Source: Microbacterium caowuchunii (GTDB taxonomy: Bacteria > Actinomycetota > Actinomycetes > Actinomycetales > Microbacteriaceae). From it: a stretch of DNA of 64,000 nucleotides. Where the stretch lies: positions 1,178,001 through 1,242,000 of the forward strand of contig NZ_CP044231.1 in NCBI RefSeq assembly GCF_008727755.1. Reading direction: 5' to 3'. The notes beneath the pieces are model-generated. The model had not been told where the DNA came from. It did not search any database and saw only the letters and a program-made list of their open reading frames with translations. A program made the translations under genes and the position numbers. Positions 43,074-52,096 of the stretch are shown here, in pieces. Each line of letters opens with the position of its first letter. The first letter of the stretch is position 1.

Positions 43074-44830
43074 GCGAAGTCGCGCTCGAAGGGCTCGACG
43101 AGCATCAGCGTGAGGCCGTGCTCGCCGTGCGCGGGCCGGTGTGCGTGCTCGCCGGTGCCGGTACCGGCAAGACCCGCGTCATCACCCGGAGGATCGCGTA
43201 CGGCGTGGAGAGCGGCACGTACTCGCCCGGGCGGGTGATGGCCGTGACCTTCACCGCGAAGGCCGCGGGCGAGATGCGCGGCCGCCTGCGCGCCCTCGGG
43301 ATCGACGGCGTCGCGGCACGCACCTTCCACGCGGCGGCGCTGTCGCAGCTGAACTTCTTCTGGCCGCAGGTGGCGGGTTCGCCCGCCCCCGCGATCGTCG
43401 ACAACAAGGTGCGCCTGCTCGCACAGGCCGCCGAGACCATCAAGCTGTCCCCGGACACCGCGACACTGCGCGACATCGCCTCCGGGATCGAGTGGCGCAA
43501 GGTCACGATGCGCAGCGTCGACGCCTTCACCGAGGCGCGCCCGAACGGCGTGGGCACCCTCACCGCGCTCCAGGTGCGGGACGTGCACCTCGCGTACGAG
43601 AAGCTCAAGGACGCCCGGCACCAGCTGGACTTCGAGGACGTGCTGCTCGCGTGCGCCGGCATGATCGAGGCCGAGCCGCGCGTCGCGCAGGCCGTCCGCG
43701 AGCAGTACCGGCACTTCACGGTCGACGAGTTCCAGGACGTCTCGCCCCTGCAGAACCGGCTGCTCGAACTGTGGCTCGGTGAGCGCCGGGATCTGTGCGT
43801 GGTGGGCGATGCGAGCCAGACGATCTATTCCTTCGCCGGCGCGGACGCGGGGCATCTGCTCGGTTTCACCCGTCGCTATCCCGACGCGCGCCAGTTCCGG
43901 CTGGAACGGAACTACCGCTCCGAGCGGCCGGTGCTGGTGACCGCCAACGCGCTCATGCGCGGTCGGCCCGGAGCGTTGCAGCTCGTGACCGAGCGTGGCG
44001 ACGAGGCGCCTCCGCCGTCGCTGGTGCGCTACGACGACGACGCGCACGAGGCCGCGGGAGTCGCTCGCCGCATCCGGGCACAGCTCGATGCCGGGGCGGA
44101 TCCGCGCCAGATCGCCGTGCTCTACCGCTCGCACGCGCAGTCCGCGGAGGTGCTGGCGGCGCTCGCCGACCAGGGGATCCCGACGAGTGTCCTCGGCGGC
44201 AAACGGTTCTTCGACCAGCCGGAGGTGCGGCAGGCGGTGATGGCCCTGCGCGCCGCCTCCGTGGCCCCGCTGGAGAGCGGGTTCCGCGACAGCGTGCGCG
44301 ACGTCCTGCGCTCGTTGGGGCTCACCGACGAGCCGCCGCCCGCCGGCGGGGCGCTGCGCAACGCCTGGGAGGCACGCGCGGCCCTGCTCGCCCTCGCGGA
44401 CGAGGAGCCCCCCGGGGCGACGCTGCGATCGTTCACGGACAAGCTCATGGCCCGCGCCAAGGACCAGCACGAACCCTCGCTCGCGACGGTGACCCTGGCC
44501 ACCCTGCACGCGGCGAAGGGGCTGGAGTGGGACCACGTGCACCTCATCGGGATGAGCGAGGGACTGCTGCCGATCTCGTACGCGCAGAGCTTCGAGGCCA
44601 TCGACGAGGAACGGCGGCTGGCGTACGTCGGGATCACGCGGGCCGCGCGTACGCTCTCGCTCTCGTGGGCGGAAAGCTCCGGACGTTCGATGCGCCAGCG
44701 ATCGCGGTTCCTGCAAGAGATCGGCAACCGCATTCTGGATGAACGCTCCGCTCGGCCCACGTCCGGCGCAGCTCCCGCGCGGAGATCGTCACCGCGTGGG
44801 TCCGCGCCCGGGGCCCGGCAGACCCGCTGA
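43070..44830 (+). CDS. uvrD2: UvrD2-like superfamily 1 helicase, C-terminally short
   Basis: 586 aa. Walker A AGAGTGKT at 28-35, motif II VDEFQDVS, motif III GDASQTIYSFAGADAGH, motif V TLHAAKGLEWDHV, motif VI LAYVGITRAARTL: a complete ATPase motor with 3'-5' polarity expected. Mycobacterial UvrD2 is about 700 aa and continues into an HRDC domain and a tetracysteine domain. Both are missing here, and the chain ends in a basic disordered tail after SRFLQEIGN. The last 197 bases overlap the 3' end of the opposite-strand ThiF-like gene. ATG overlaps the nudC stop. Confidence 0.93.
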   Translation: MSEVALEGLDEHQREAVLAVRGPVCVLAGAGTGKTRVITRRIAYGVESGTYSPGRVMAVTFTAKAAGEMRGRLRALGIDGVAARTFHAAALSQLNFFWPQVAGSPAPAIVDNKVRLLAQAAETIKLSPDTATLRDIASGIEWRKVTMRSVDAFTEARPNGVGTLTALQVRDVHLAYEKLKDARHQLDFEDVLLACAGMIEAEPRVAQAVREQYRHFTVDEFQDVSPLQNRLLELWLGERRDLCVVGDASQTIYSFAGADAGHLLGFTRRYPDARQFRLERNYRSERPVLVTANALMRGRPGALQLVTERGDEAPPPSLVRYDDDAHEAAGVARRIRAQLDAGADPRQIAVLYRSHAQSAEVLAALADQGIPTSVLGGKRFFDQPEVRQAVMALRAASVAPLESGFRDSVRDVLRSLGLTDEPPPAGGALRNAWEARAALLALADEEPPGATLRSFTDKLMARAKDQHEPSLATVTLATLHAAKGLEWDHVHLIGMSEGLLPISYAQSFEAIDEERRLAYVGITRAARTLSLSWAESSGRSMRQRSRFLQEIGNRILDERSARPTSGAAPARRSSPRGSAPGARQTR

Positions 44831-45467
44831 GGAACCGCTCGGCGACGCCGAGCGTCTCGGCGAGGAACGCGGCCGGCACAGATTCGGCACGCCGGGACAG
44901 CAACTGGGCCGCCACCACGGGCCACGCCGGGTCGGCCGCTCGGCGGTAGGCGTTCGCGCAGTCTAGGCAGGGGCCGTCACCGGGGATCAGGAGAGGGCCG
45001 ATCGTAGCGCGGTCGCCGGCGAAGACGACGGGCAGATGCGCCAGACCGTCACGCGCGACCGCGCGCGCCTGTGCCGGGTGGACGAGATGCGCGGCCATGA
45101 GCAGCACGGGAGCGCCGCGCTCGGGCGACGGCGCCAGATCGAACGCGGCGGACAGCATGCCGGCGGCGTCCGCGCCGACCGGATGGGGAAGGTTCGGTGC
45201 GACGTCGAGATGGATGCGCCCTCGCGCGCGCTCTTCGAGCAGGACCGGGCGCAGCCGATCCAGGAACGAGCGGGCCGCGCCGGCGGAGGCGCCGTGTGCG
45301 ATGGCGATGGACACGGCGTCGGAGCGGGTCGCTCCGGCGCCCAGCACGTGCACCACGACCTCCTGCCACGGCTGCGGATCGGCGATGACGAGGACGGGCT
45401 CGAGGCCGAACTGCAGGGCGGACTCGTCCCGCCACGCGGGCGGGTGGGCGGGATCCAGGCGGAGCAT
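44634..45467 (-). CDS. ThiF/TOMM-cyclodehydratase-like zinc protein
   Basis: 277 aa. The N-terminal half gives a winged-helix-like region and an alpha/beta segment (PVLLMAAHLVHPAQARAVAR). Then the motif GDGPCLDCANAYRRAADPAW and, about 60 residues later, HPECGC, form a CxxC...CxC zinc site typical of E1-like/TOMM-cyclodehydratase partner proteins. No clear ATP-binding GxGxxG is seen, so it may bind a leader peptide or act structurally rather than adenylate. It resembles the protein at this position in mycobacteria (Rv3196). ATG 45467 has a CACAAT hexamer ending 6 bases upstream. The zinc motif CGC is encoded inside the overlap with uvrD2. Confidence 0.75.
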   Translation of the reverse strand: MLRLDPAHPPAWRDESALQFGLEPVLVIADPQPWQEVVVHVLGAGATRSDAVSIAIAHGASAGAARSFLDRLRPVLLEERARGRIHLDVAPNLPHPVGADAAGMLSAAFDLAPSPERGAPVLLMAAHLVHPAQARAVARDGLAHLPVVFAGDRATIGPLLIPGDGPCLDCANAYRRAADPAWPVVAAQLLSRRAESVPAAFLAETLGVAERFLSGSAGPRARTHAVTISARELRRTWAERSVHPECGCRSLAGTAIAGASNVRSFPPTRARAYARPA

Positions 45468-45473
45468 CCCCCG

Positions 45474-45479
45474 ATTGTG
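45474..45479 (-). promoter_or_regulatory. -10-like element of the ThiF-like gene, predicts leaderless mRNA
   Basis: CACAAT (minus strand) ends 6 bases before ATG 45467; A2 and T6 match the consensus, position 1 is C. Confidence 0.4.
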
Positions 45480-45547
45480 CGCCCGGTGCCCGCCGCCGGT
45501 CCGCTCTCCACAGGAGTCCTCCCCCGAACGGATCGGGGGAGGACAGG

Positions 45548-46933
45548 TCACACCGGGGAGGGGCCCTGCGGTCCGTCGTCGTGGCCGTCCTCCGGCTCGG
45601 GCGATCCCTCGCCCTTCTCCTCGGCCAGCAGCGCGTCCAGTGCCTCGTCGAACGCGTCGCGCTCCGGCGCCTCGCCGCGGGCACGCGCGGCAAGACGCGC
45701 GATCAGGTCGGCGGGATCGTCGATGTCCTCCGACGAGGGCATCATGTCCGGGTAGTCCCACAGGGCGTCCCGTGCGGCGACCCCCACCGCATCCGTCACC
45801 GCACGCCACATGGCAGCGGCCTCGCGCATGCGCCGGGGACGCAGCTCCAGTCCGACGAGGGACCCGAGCGCCTTCTCCGCGGGGCCGCCCACGGCCCGGC
45901 GGCGACGGACGACTTCCGCGACGCGATCCGCGCTGGGGAGCCGGGACGTCGCGTCCGCGGTGACGACCTCCACCCACCCCTCGATGAGGGCGAGCAGGTT
46001 CTCCAGGCGGGTGAGTGCCAGGGTCTGCTGCTCCGAGCGCTCGGGCAGCAGCGCCCCCGATTCGAGGGCGACGCGCAGCTCGTCCGGGTTCGACGGATCG
46101 AAGCGCTCCGCGAGATCCTCGAGGGCACTGGTGTCCACGCGGATGCCGCGGGCGAACTCGGTCACCTGTGCGATGACGTCCAGGCGCAACCAGCGCGCGT
46201 GCCGGAAGAGGCGCGCGTGCGCGAGCTCCCGTGCGGCGACGTAGAGGGCGAGCTGGTCCTCCGGGATCTCCAGCCCCTGCCCGAAGTCCGCGAAGTTCTG
46301 CGGCAGGATGGCCGCGGAACCGGCCGGCATCAGCGGGATGCCGACGTCGCCCCCGCTGACGACCTCCATGGAGAGGCGGCCGACGACCTGGCCGAGCTGG
46401 TTCGCGAAGAGCGACCCGCCGACCGAGCGCATCATGCGGCTGGCGCCCTGCATCATGCCCTTCATCTCCTCGGGCACCTGATCGGACAGCGTCGCGGTGA
46501 GGGCATCGGCGATGCTGAGGGCGACGGGTTCGGCGAGCTCGCGCCATACCGGCATCGTCGCCTCCACCCAGGCGCCGCGGGTGATGGCGTGTCCGGGCTC
46601 GGCGAGGTCCGAGATCGTGGTGGCCTCGCTCAGCCACAGCGTCGCGAGCGTGAAGGCCTGGTCGAGGTCGGCGCGCGCGCCGGATGCCACGCCGAGATCG
46701 CCCTGGTTCGCGATGTGCAGGGCGCGCCGCTGGGCGTCGTCCCAGGAGATACCGCCGTCGCCGGAGACGAACGCGGCCTGCATCTGGCTCATCATCTGCT
46801 GCATCATCGCCGGGTCGATGCCGAGGCCGGACAGCTGCTGGAGCTGGGCCGGGTCGAATCCTTCGGCGCCGAAGAGCTGCCGCAGGAGTTCCTGGAACTG
46901 CTCTTCCGGGCTGCGGTCGTCGTCGTCTGCCAC
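45548..46933 (-). CDS. DUF2342/zincin-like putative hydrolase
   Basis: 461 aa. An acidic, glutamine/methionine-rich N-terminus (MMQQMMSQMQ) leads into the DUF2342 domain (about 80-400), with its signature AARELAHARLFRHARWLR near 232-249. That stretch is a zincin-like helix in which the first His of HExxH is Arg, as I recall for the family, so peptidase activity is doubtful. Acidic disordered C-terminus. GTG 46933 has GAAAGG 8 bases upstream. Context with the PDZ protease and UvrD2 matches Rv3195. Divergent from the PDZ protease gene. Confidence 0.85.
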   Translation of the reverse strand: MADDDDRSPEEQFQELLRQLFGAEGFDPAQLQQLSGLGIDPAMMQQMMSQMQAAFVSGDGGISWDDAQRRALHIANQGDLGVASGARADLDQAFTLATLWLSEATTISDLAEPGHAITRGAWVEATMPVWRELAEPVALSIADALTATLSDQVPEEMKGMMQGASRMMRSVGGSLFANQLGQVVGRLSMEVVSGGDVGIPLMPAGSAAILPQNFADFGQGLEIPEDQLALYVAARELAHARLFRHARWLRLDVIAQVTEFARGIRVDTSALEDLAERFDPSNPDELRVALESGALLPERSEQQTLALTRLENLLALIEGWVEVVTADATSRLPSADRVAEVVRRRRAVGGPAEKALGSLVGLELRPRRMREAAAMWRAVTDAVGVAARDALWDYPDMMPSSEDIDDPADLIARLAARARGEAPERDAFDEALDALLAEEKGEGSPEPEDGHDDGPQGPSPV

Positions 46934-46970
46934 GTCAGGCGCCTTTCAGCCGGGGGATACCGTCCCGATC

Positions 46971-46976
46971 TACGCT
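46971..46976 (+). promoter_or_regulatory. Possible -10 of PDZ protease gene
   Basis: TACGCT, 81 bases before GTG 47058; the leader would include GAAAGG at 47045-47050. Confidence 0.4.
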
Positions 46977-47057
46977 AGTGGCAGTGAAACATCGCACCGC
47001 CGGGCGAAGCCAGATCGCCGTACGCCGGCCGCGAACGGTCGGACGAAAGGCAGACGC

Positions 47058-48185
47058 GTGAGCTTGTTCGAACTCGAGGACGCCGGGGCGTCCCCGGCTC
47101 CGCGTCGACGGATGTCGCGGGCGACCCTCGCCGGCGTCTGGGCCCTCGTGGTGGCGCTGCTCGCGCTGCTGGGCATGTCGTTCCTGCCCAGCCCGTACGT
47201 CATCGAGCGGCCCGGCCCGGTCTACAACACCCTCGGCGAAGTGACCGACGCGGAGGGCGAGGACGTGCCGCTGATCACGGTGGTGGGGTCGCAGACGTAT
47301 CCCACCGGAGGCAGCCTCGACTTGCTCACGGTGCAGGTGGTCGGGTCGCCGGAGCGGCGGCTGTCCTGGGTCGACGTCGCGCTCGCCTGGTTCGATCCGA
47401 CCAAGGCCGTGGTGCCGATGGAGCAGATCTACCCGACCGGCCAGAGCTCCGAGCAACGGACCCAGCAGAACGCGACGCTCATGGTCGACTCGCAGCAGGA
47501 CGCGACGGCGGCCGCCCTGCACTACCTGGGGTACGACGTCGATCCCCGGCTGGAGGTGTCGATCGTGGCCGAGGAGAGCGCCGCGGCGGGCGTGCTGGAA
47601 CCGGGCGACGTGATCCTCGAGGTCGAGGGGGAGCCCGTGACGCGGCTCTCGGCCCTGCGGGAGACCATCAACGCGGGCGCGGGGGCTCCGGTGAGCTTCC
47701 TCGTCGAGCGCGACGGCCGGCAGGAGACCGTGTCGGTCACCCCGGACGAGGGGACGGGGGACGCCGCCGGCACCTGGCAGGTGGGGATCTCGGTCACCAC
47801 CGTGTACGACTTCCCGATCGACGTGGAGATCCAGCTCAACAACGTGGGCGGTCCCTCGGCCGGGATGATGTTCGCGCTGGGCATGATCGACGTGCTCACG
47901 CCCGGCGAGCTCAACGGCGGCGCGCACGTGGCCGGCACCGGGACGATCGTGACGGACGGCACCGTCGGCCCGATCGGCGGCATCCGGCAGAAGCTCTGGG
48001 GCGCGGTGGACGTCGGCGCGGAGTACTTCCTGGCACCGAGCGACAACTGCGGCGAGGTCGCAGGTCACGTGCCGGACGGACTTCAGGTGTTCGCCATCGC
48101 CACCCTCGACGACGCCGTCTCGGTGCTCGAGGCGATCGCCGACGAGGCGCCGCTGGACGGGTTCCCGACCTGCGCCGCGGGCTGA
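47058..48185 (+). CDS. Membrane-anchored PDZ/Lon-like serine protease (YlbL family)
   Basis: 375 aa. A single N-terminal membrane helix (about 24-44) is followed by the YVIERPGPVYNTLG motif and a PDZ domain at about 160-230. The Lon-type proteolytic domain has catalytic S267 in GGPSAGM and K312 in GGIRQKLWGA (Ser-Lys dyad). Extracytoplasmic. GTG 47058 has GAAAGG 7 bases upstream; the open frame continues upstream only as a shadow of the DUF2342 gene. Corresponds to mycobacterial Rv3194c and lies, as there, beside the UPF0182 gene. Role likely in envelope quality control or regulated proteolysis. Confidence 0.92.
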   Translation: MSLFELEDAGASPAPRRRMSRATLAGVWALVVALLALLGMSFLPSPYVIERPGPVYNTLGEVTDAEGEDVPLITVVGSQTYPTGGSLDLLTVQVVGSPERRLSWVDVALAWFDPTKAVVPMEQIYPTGQSSEQRTQQNATLMVDSQQDATAAALHYLGYDVDPRLEVSIVAEESAAAGVLEPGDVILEVEGEPVTRLSALRETINAGAGAPVSFLVERDGRQETVSVTPDEGTGDAAGTWQVGISVTTVYDFPIDVEIQLNNVGGPSAGMMFALGMIDVLTPGELNGGAHVAGTGTIVTDGTVGPIGGIRQKLWGAVDVGAEYFLAPSDNCGEVAGHVPDGLQVFAIATLDDAVSVLEAIADEAPLDGFPTCAAG

Positions 48186-48235
48186 TCCTGGCAGTTCGCA
48201 CAGCATCCGCTGGGCCGCGCCTGCCCACACGCTCC

Positions 48236-48241
48236 TAGGAT
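48236..48241 (+). promoter_or_regulatory. -10 element of the UPF0182 gene, predicts leaderless mRNA
   Basis: TAGGAT ends 6 bases before GTG 48248. Confidence 0.6.
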
Positions 48242-48247
48242 GGAGGG

Positions 48248-51148
48248 GTGACCTCGACCTCAGCGCCGACGCCCGCCGCCCCGAATCGATCCCGCCGCGT
48301 GATCGCGATCTCGCTCGCCGTGATCGCCGCCATCGCCGTGGGCTTCTTCGTCTTCGCCAGCCTGTACGCCGAATGGCTGTGGTACGAGCAGCTCGGATAC
48401 ACCTCCGTGCTGCTCACCCAGTGGCTCGCACGGACGATCATGTTCGTGATCGGCTTCCTCGGGATGGCCGTCCCGGTGTGGCTGGCCATCCAGCTCGCCT
48501 ATCGGCTCCGGCCGGTGTACGTTCGGCTCAGTTCGCAGCTGGACCGGTACCAGGAGGTCGTGGAGCCGCTGCGGCGCCTCGCCATGTGGGGGATCCCGAT
48601 CTTCTTCGGCTTCTTCGCCGGATTCGCCGCGTCCGCCCAGTGGGAGACCACGGCGCTGTGGCTGAACGGTGTGAGCACCGACACCACGGACCCGCAGTTC
48701 GGCATGGACACCGGGTTCTACCTGTTCGGTCTGCCGTTCTACAGCGGCCTGCTCGGCTTCGCCTCCGCGGTCGTCCTCGTCTCGCTCCTGGTCACCGCGC
48801 TCGTGTCGTACCTCTACGGCTCGGTCCGGATCGGTCAGCGCGAACTGCGCATCTCCAAGCCCGCCCGCATCCAGCTCGCCGTGATCGCCGGTCTCTACCT
48901 CCTGCTGCAGGCAGCGAGCCTCTTCATGGACCGGTTCCGCACGCTGATCGCGCCCGGTGAGCGGATCACGGGAGCGAGTTACACGACCGTCAACGCCACG
49001 ATCCCCGGACTCACGATCCTCTCGATCGTCGCGGTCCTGGTCGCGATCCTCTTCTTCGTCACCGCGATCATCGGCCGCTGGCGCTACCCGCTGATCGCGA
49101 CGGCGCTGCTGGTCATCACCTCGATCGTGGTGGGCGTCGCCTACCCGTGGATCGTCAACACCGTCCAGGTGCGGCCGAACCAGCTGGCGCTCGAGAGCGA
49201 GTACTACCAGCGCAACATCGACGCCACGCAGGCGGCGTTCGGCATCGACGGTCTGGAGAAGACCGACTACGACGCCGTGACCGACGCCGAGGCCGGCCAG
49301 CTGCGCTCGGACGCGGAGACGACCGCGTCGATCCGCATCATGGACCCCGCCATCATCCAGCCCACCATCCGGCAGCTGCAGCAGTACCGCCAGTACTACC
49401 GCTTCCAGGACCCGCTGGACGTCGACCGCTACCAGATCGACGGCCAGTCGCAGGACACGATCGTCTCGGTCCGCGAGGTCAACACGAACTCGCTCGGTGA
49501 CGCCGCCTCCTGGCAGAACACGAGCCTGGTCTACACGCACGGATACGGCATGGTCGTCGCCAAGGGCAACGAGCGCACCGCGGACGGCGACCCGGTCTTC
49601 ATCGAGAGCGGGATCCCCGCCGCCGGCTTCCTCTCCGAGAGCGACTTCCAGCCGCGCGTGTACTTCGGCGAGAACTCCCCGCTGTACTCGATCGTGGGCG
49701 CTCCGGCCTCCACCGCCCCCATCGAGCTCGACTACCCGTCGGGTGCCGACGGCGGCAGCGAGACCAAGACGACGTTCGACGGGGACGGCGGCCCGAGCAT
49801 CGGGAACATCTTCAACCGCCTGATCTACGCGCTCAAGTTCCAGTCGGAGCAGATCCTGTTCTCGGACTACGTCAACGAGGAGTCGCAGATCCTCTACGAC
49901 CGTGACCCGAAGCTCCGCGTGCAGAAGGTGGCCCCCTACCTGACGCTCGACTCCGACCCGTACCCGAGCGTCGTGGACGGCCGGATCGTGTGGATCGTGG
50001 ACGGCTACACGACGAGCGACCAGTACCCGTATTCGACCGCGACCAGCATGGGCCAGGCGATCGAGGACGCGAACAACCCGTTGCCGCGCATCGCGCTGGA
50101 CAACGTCAACTACATCCGCAACTCGGTCAAGGCCACGGTCGACGCCTACGACGGCTCCGTGACGCTCTACGCCTGGGACGAGGAGGACCCCCTGCTGCAG
50201 GCGTGGCAGAACGTGTTCCCGACCACGCTCGAGTCCGTCTCGGAGATGTCCGGCGACCTGATGAGCCACGTGCGCTATCCCACCGATCTGTTCAAGGTGC
50301 AGCGCGCGATGCTCGGGGTCTACCACGTGGACGACGCGCAGTCGTTCTACCAGCGCGACAACGCGTGGTCGACGCCGGCGGACCCGCAGAACCCCGACGT
50401 GAACCAGCCGCCGTACTACCTGACGATGCAGATGCCCGGTCAGTCGGCGCCGTCGTACTCGATGTTCACGAGCTTCATCCCCCAGTCCACCGGGACGGAC
50501 TCCCGCAACGTGCTGATGGGCTATCTGGCGGTCGACTCCGACGCGGGTGCGCAGGACGGGGTGAAGGGCGAGGACTACGGCAAGCTGCGGCTGCTGGAGA
50601 TCACCGCCAACACCACCATCCCGGGACCGGGTCAGGTGCAGAACACGTTCGACTCCGACCCGGCGATCTCCTCGCAGATCAACCTGCTGCGTCAGGGCCA
50701 GTCCGAGGTGCTCAACGGCAACCTGCTCACGCTGCCGGTCGGCGGTGGCCTGCTCTACGTGCAGCCCGTCTTCGTCCAGGCATCCAGCGGCACCCAGCTC
50801 CCGCAGCTGCGGAAGGTGCTCGTGGCCTTCGGTAACGAGGTGGCGTTCGAGGACACCCTGAACGAGGCGCTCAACGCCCTGTTCGGCGGTGAGTCGGGCG
50901 CGAACGCCGGTGACGAGGAAGTGGCGCCGGTCGAGCCGGGCAACGAGACCCCCGACGGCGAGACGCCGGCACCGACTGTCCCCGCGGCCGACTACCAGGC
51001 CGCCCTCGAGGACGCGCGTCAGGCTCTGCAGGACCGCCAGACGGCGCTGCAGGGTGGCGACTGGGCCGAGTACGGCGAAGCCGACCAGCGCCTCACGGAC
51101 GCGATCAACCGTCTGCTGGAGCTGGAGGGCGAGGGCGAGGGCGAGTAG
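48248..51148 (+). CDS. UPF0182 family large membrane protein
   Basis: 966 aa. About seven membrane helices in the first 310 residues (including LYAEWLWYEQLGYTSV between the first two), then a large extracytoplasmic domain of about 550 residues. Conserved stretches there include YTHGYGMVVA, DGYTTSDQYPYS, NYIRNSVKATVDAYDG and HVRYPTDLFKVQ. The C-terminus is an acidic Pro/Glu linker, a coiled-coil-like helix (ALEDARQALQDRQTALQ) and a final GEGEGE. Corresponds to Rv3193c. Function unknown; complete length. A -10 hexamer supports GTG 48248. Confidence 0.93.
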   Translation: MTSTSAPTPAAPNRSRRVIAISLAVIAAIAVGFFVFASLYAEWLWYEQLGYTSVLLTQWLARTIMFVIGFLGMAVPVWLAIQLAYRLRPVYVRLSSQLDRYQEVVEPLRRLAMWGIPIFFGFFAGFAASAQWETTALWLNGVSTDTTDPQFGMDTGFYLFGLPFYSGLLGFASAVVLVSLLVTALVSYLYGSVRIGQRELRISKPARIQLAVIAGLYLLLQAASLFMDRFRTLIAPGERITGASYTTVNATIPGLTILSIVAVLVAILFFVTAIIGRWRYPLIATALLVITSIVVGVAYPWIVNTVQVRPNQLALESEYYQRNIDATQAAFGIDGLEKTDYDAVTDAEAGQLRSDAETTASIRIMDPAIIQPTIRQLQQYRQYYRFQDPLDVDRYQIDGQSQDTIVSVREVNTNSLGDAASWQNTSLVYTHGYGMVVAKGNERTADGDPVFIESGIPAAGFLSESDFQPRVYFGENSPLYSIVGAPASTAPIELDYPSGADGGSETKTTFDGDGGPSIGNIFNRLIYALKFQSEQILFSDYVNEESQILYDRDPKLRVQKVAPYLTLDSDPYPSVVDGRIVWIVDGYTTSDQYPYSTATSMGQAIEDANNPLPRIALDNVNYIRNSVKATVDAYDGSVTLYAWDEEDPLLQAWQNVFPTTLESVSEMSGDLMSHVRYPTDLFKVQRAMLGVYHVDDAQSFYQRDNAWSTPADPQNPDVNQPPYYLTMQMPGQSAPSYSMFTSFIPQSTGTDSRNVLMGYLAVDSDAGAQDGVKGEDYGKLRLLEITANTTIPGPGQVQNTFDSDPAISSQINLLRQGQSEVLNGNLLTLPVGGGLLYVQPVFVQASSGTQLPQLRKVLVAFGNEVAFEDTLNEALNALFGGESGANAGDEEVAPVEPGNETPDGETPAPTVPAADYQAALEDARQALQDRQTALQGGDWAEYGEADQRLTDAINRLLELEGEGEGE

Positions 51149-51161
51149 GCCCCGCCGGCAA

Positions 51162-51206
51162 CGCACGAAGAAGCCCCCGCATCCTGTGCGGGGGCTTCTT
51201 CGTGCG
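51162..51206. terminator. 20-bp perfect hairpin between UPF0182 and crtEb
   Basis: Arms at 51162-51181 and 51187-51206 pair fully around TCCTG. It can terminate both convergent transcripts. Confidence 0.9.
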
Positions 51207-51211
51207 GCGGT

Positions 51212-52096
51212 TCAGGACGTGAGCAGCGCCCACCAGATGAGCAGAAGCGTGACCCCGAACCCGGCGATCTGATTCAGCCAGAGGAACCGGCGCCAGCCGA
51301 TGGTGGCGCGCTCGGCGGTCTCGTCCGTGATGCGGCGGTACGGCCACACCGCGCCGAGGTACAGCAGGGTCAGCACGGCGGCCAGCGGACCCGGCCAGCT
51401 CGTCGCCAGGACCACCAGGCCGGCGAGGGCGTAACAGATCAGCGCGAACCACACCGTCCACCGGGCGCCGCGGACGGTCGCGATCGAGGAGATGCCCGCC
51501 TCCCGGTCCGCCACGACGTCCTGCACGGCTCCGAAGGCATGCGAGGCCACGCCCCACAGGGCGAAGGCGGCGATGATCGCGACGAGCTGCGGGGTCCAGG
51601 CCGCCTCGGCCAGCACGAGCGCGTACACGGCGGGGGAGAAGAAGTGGATGCTGCTGGTCATCGAATCCGCGAAGGGCACCTCCTTCAACCGCAGCGGGGG
51701 CGCGGAGTAGAAGACCACGAAGAACATGCTGAGTGCGAGCACCAGCCACGAGGGCGGGGGACCGACGATGAGGAGGTAGACGAGGAACGGCAGGCAGGAC
51801 AGTCCGGCCGCCCACAGCGTGATGGTGTGCATCCGTCGGTCCAGCACCGCCCCATGGGCGCCGCCCTTGCGCGGGTTCCGCAGATCCGATTCGTAGTCGA
51901 ACACGTCGTTGATCCCGTACATGGCGAGGTTGTACGGGATGAGGAAGAACACCGTGCCGATGATGAGGGTCGCGTCGATCTCGCGGGTGGCCAGCAGATA
52001 CGCGGCGGCGAAGGGGAAGGCGGTGTTGATCCAGCTGATCGGGCGCGACGAGACGAACAGCGTTCGCACGATCATGCCGGTGGTGCGCACGGTCAC
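51212..52096 (-). CDS. crtEb: Lycopene elongase/UbiA-family prenyltransferase CrtEb
   Basis: Adds C5 units to both ends of lycopene, giving C50 flavuxanthin-type intermediates. 294 aa, about nine membrane helices. First Asp-rich motif NDVFDYESD (about 62-70) and second DVVADREAG (about 191-199) are the Mg-diphosphate sites. Last gene of the carotenoid operon, starting by GTGA overlap with crtYf. With CrtYe/CrtYf the end product is predicted to be decaprenoxanthin or a relative. Confidence 0.93.
   Translation of the reverse strand: MTVRTTGMIVRTLFVSSRPISWINTAFPFAAAYLLATREIDATLIIGTVFFLIPYNLAMYGINDVFDYESDLRNPRKGGAHGAVLDRRMHTITLWAAGLSCLPFLVYLLIVGPPPSWLVLALSMFFVVFYSAPPLRLKEVPFADSMTSSIHFFSPAVYALVLAEAAWTPQLVAIIAAFALWGVASHAFGAVQDVVADREAGISSIATVRGARWTVWFALICYALAGLVVLATSWPGPLAAVLTLLYLGAVWPYRRITDETAERATIGWRRFLWLNQIAGFGVTLLLIWWALLTS

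Noticed and set aside
44634..46637. Single 667-residue minus-strand gene across 44634-46637
   Set aside because: The conserved ThiF-like protein starts at 45467; the upstream part is an out-of-frame shadow of the DUF2342 gene, which reads well in its own frame.
48260..51166. 968-codon open frame antisense to the UPF0182 gene
   Set aside because: Shadow frame; low-complexity Arg/Val/His composition, no domain, no start signal. The plus strand is a recognised conserved family.
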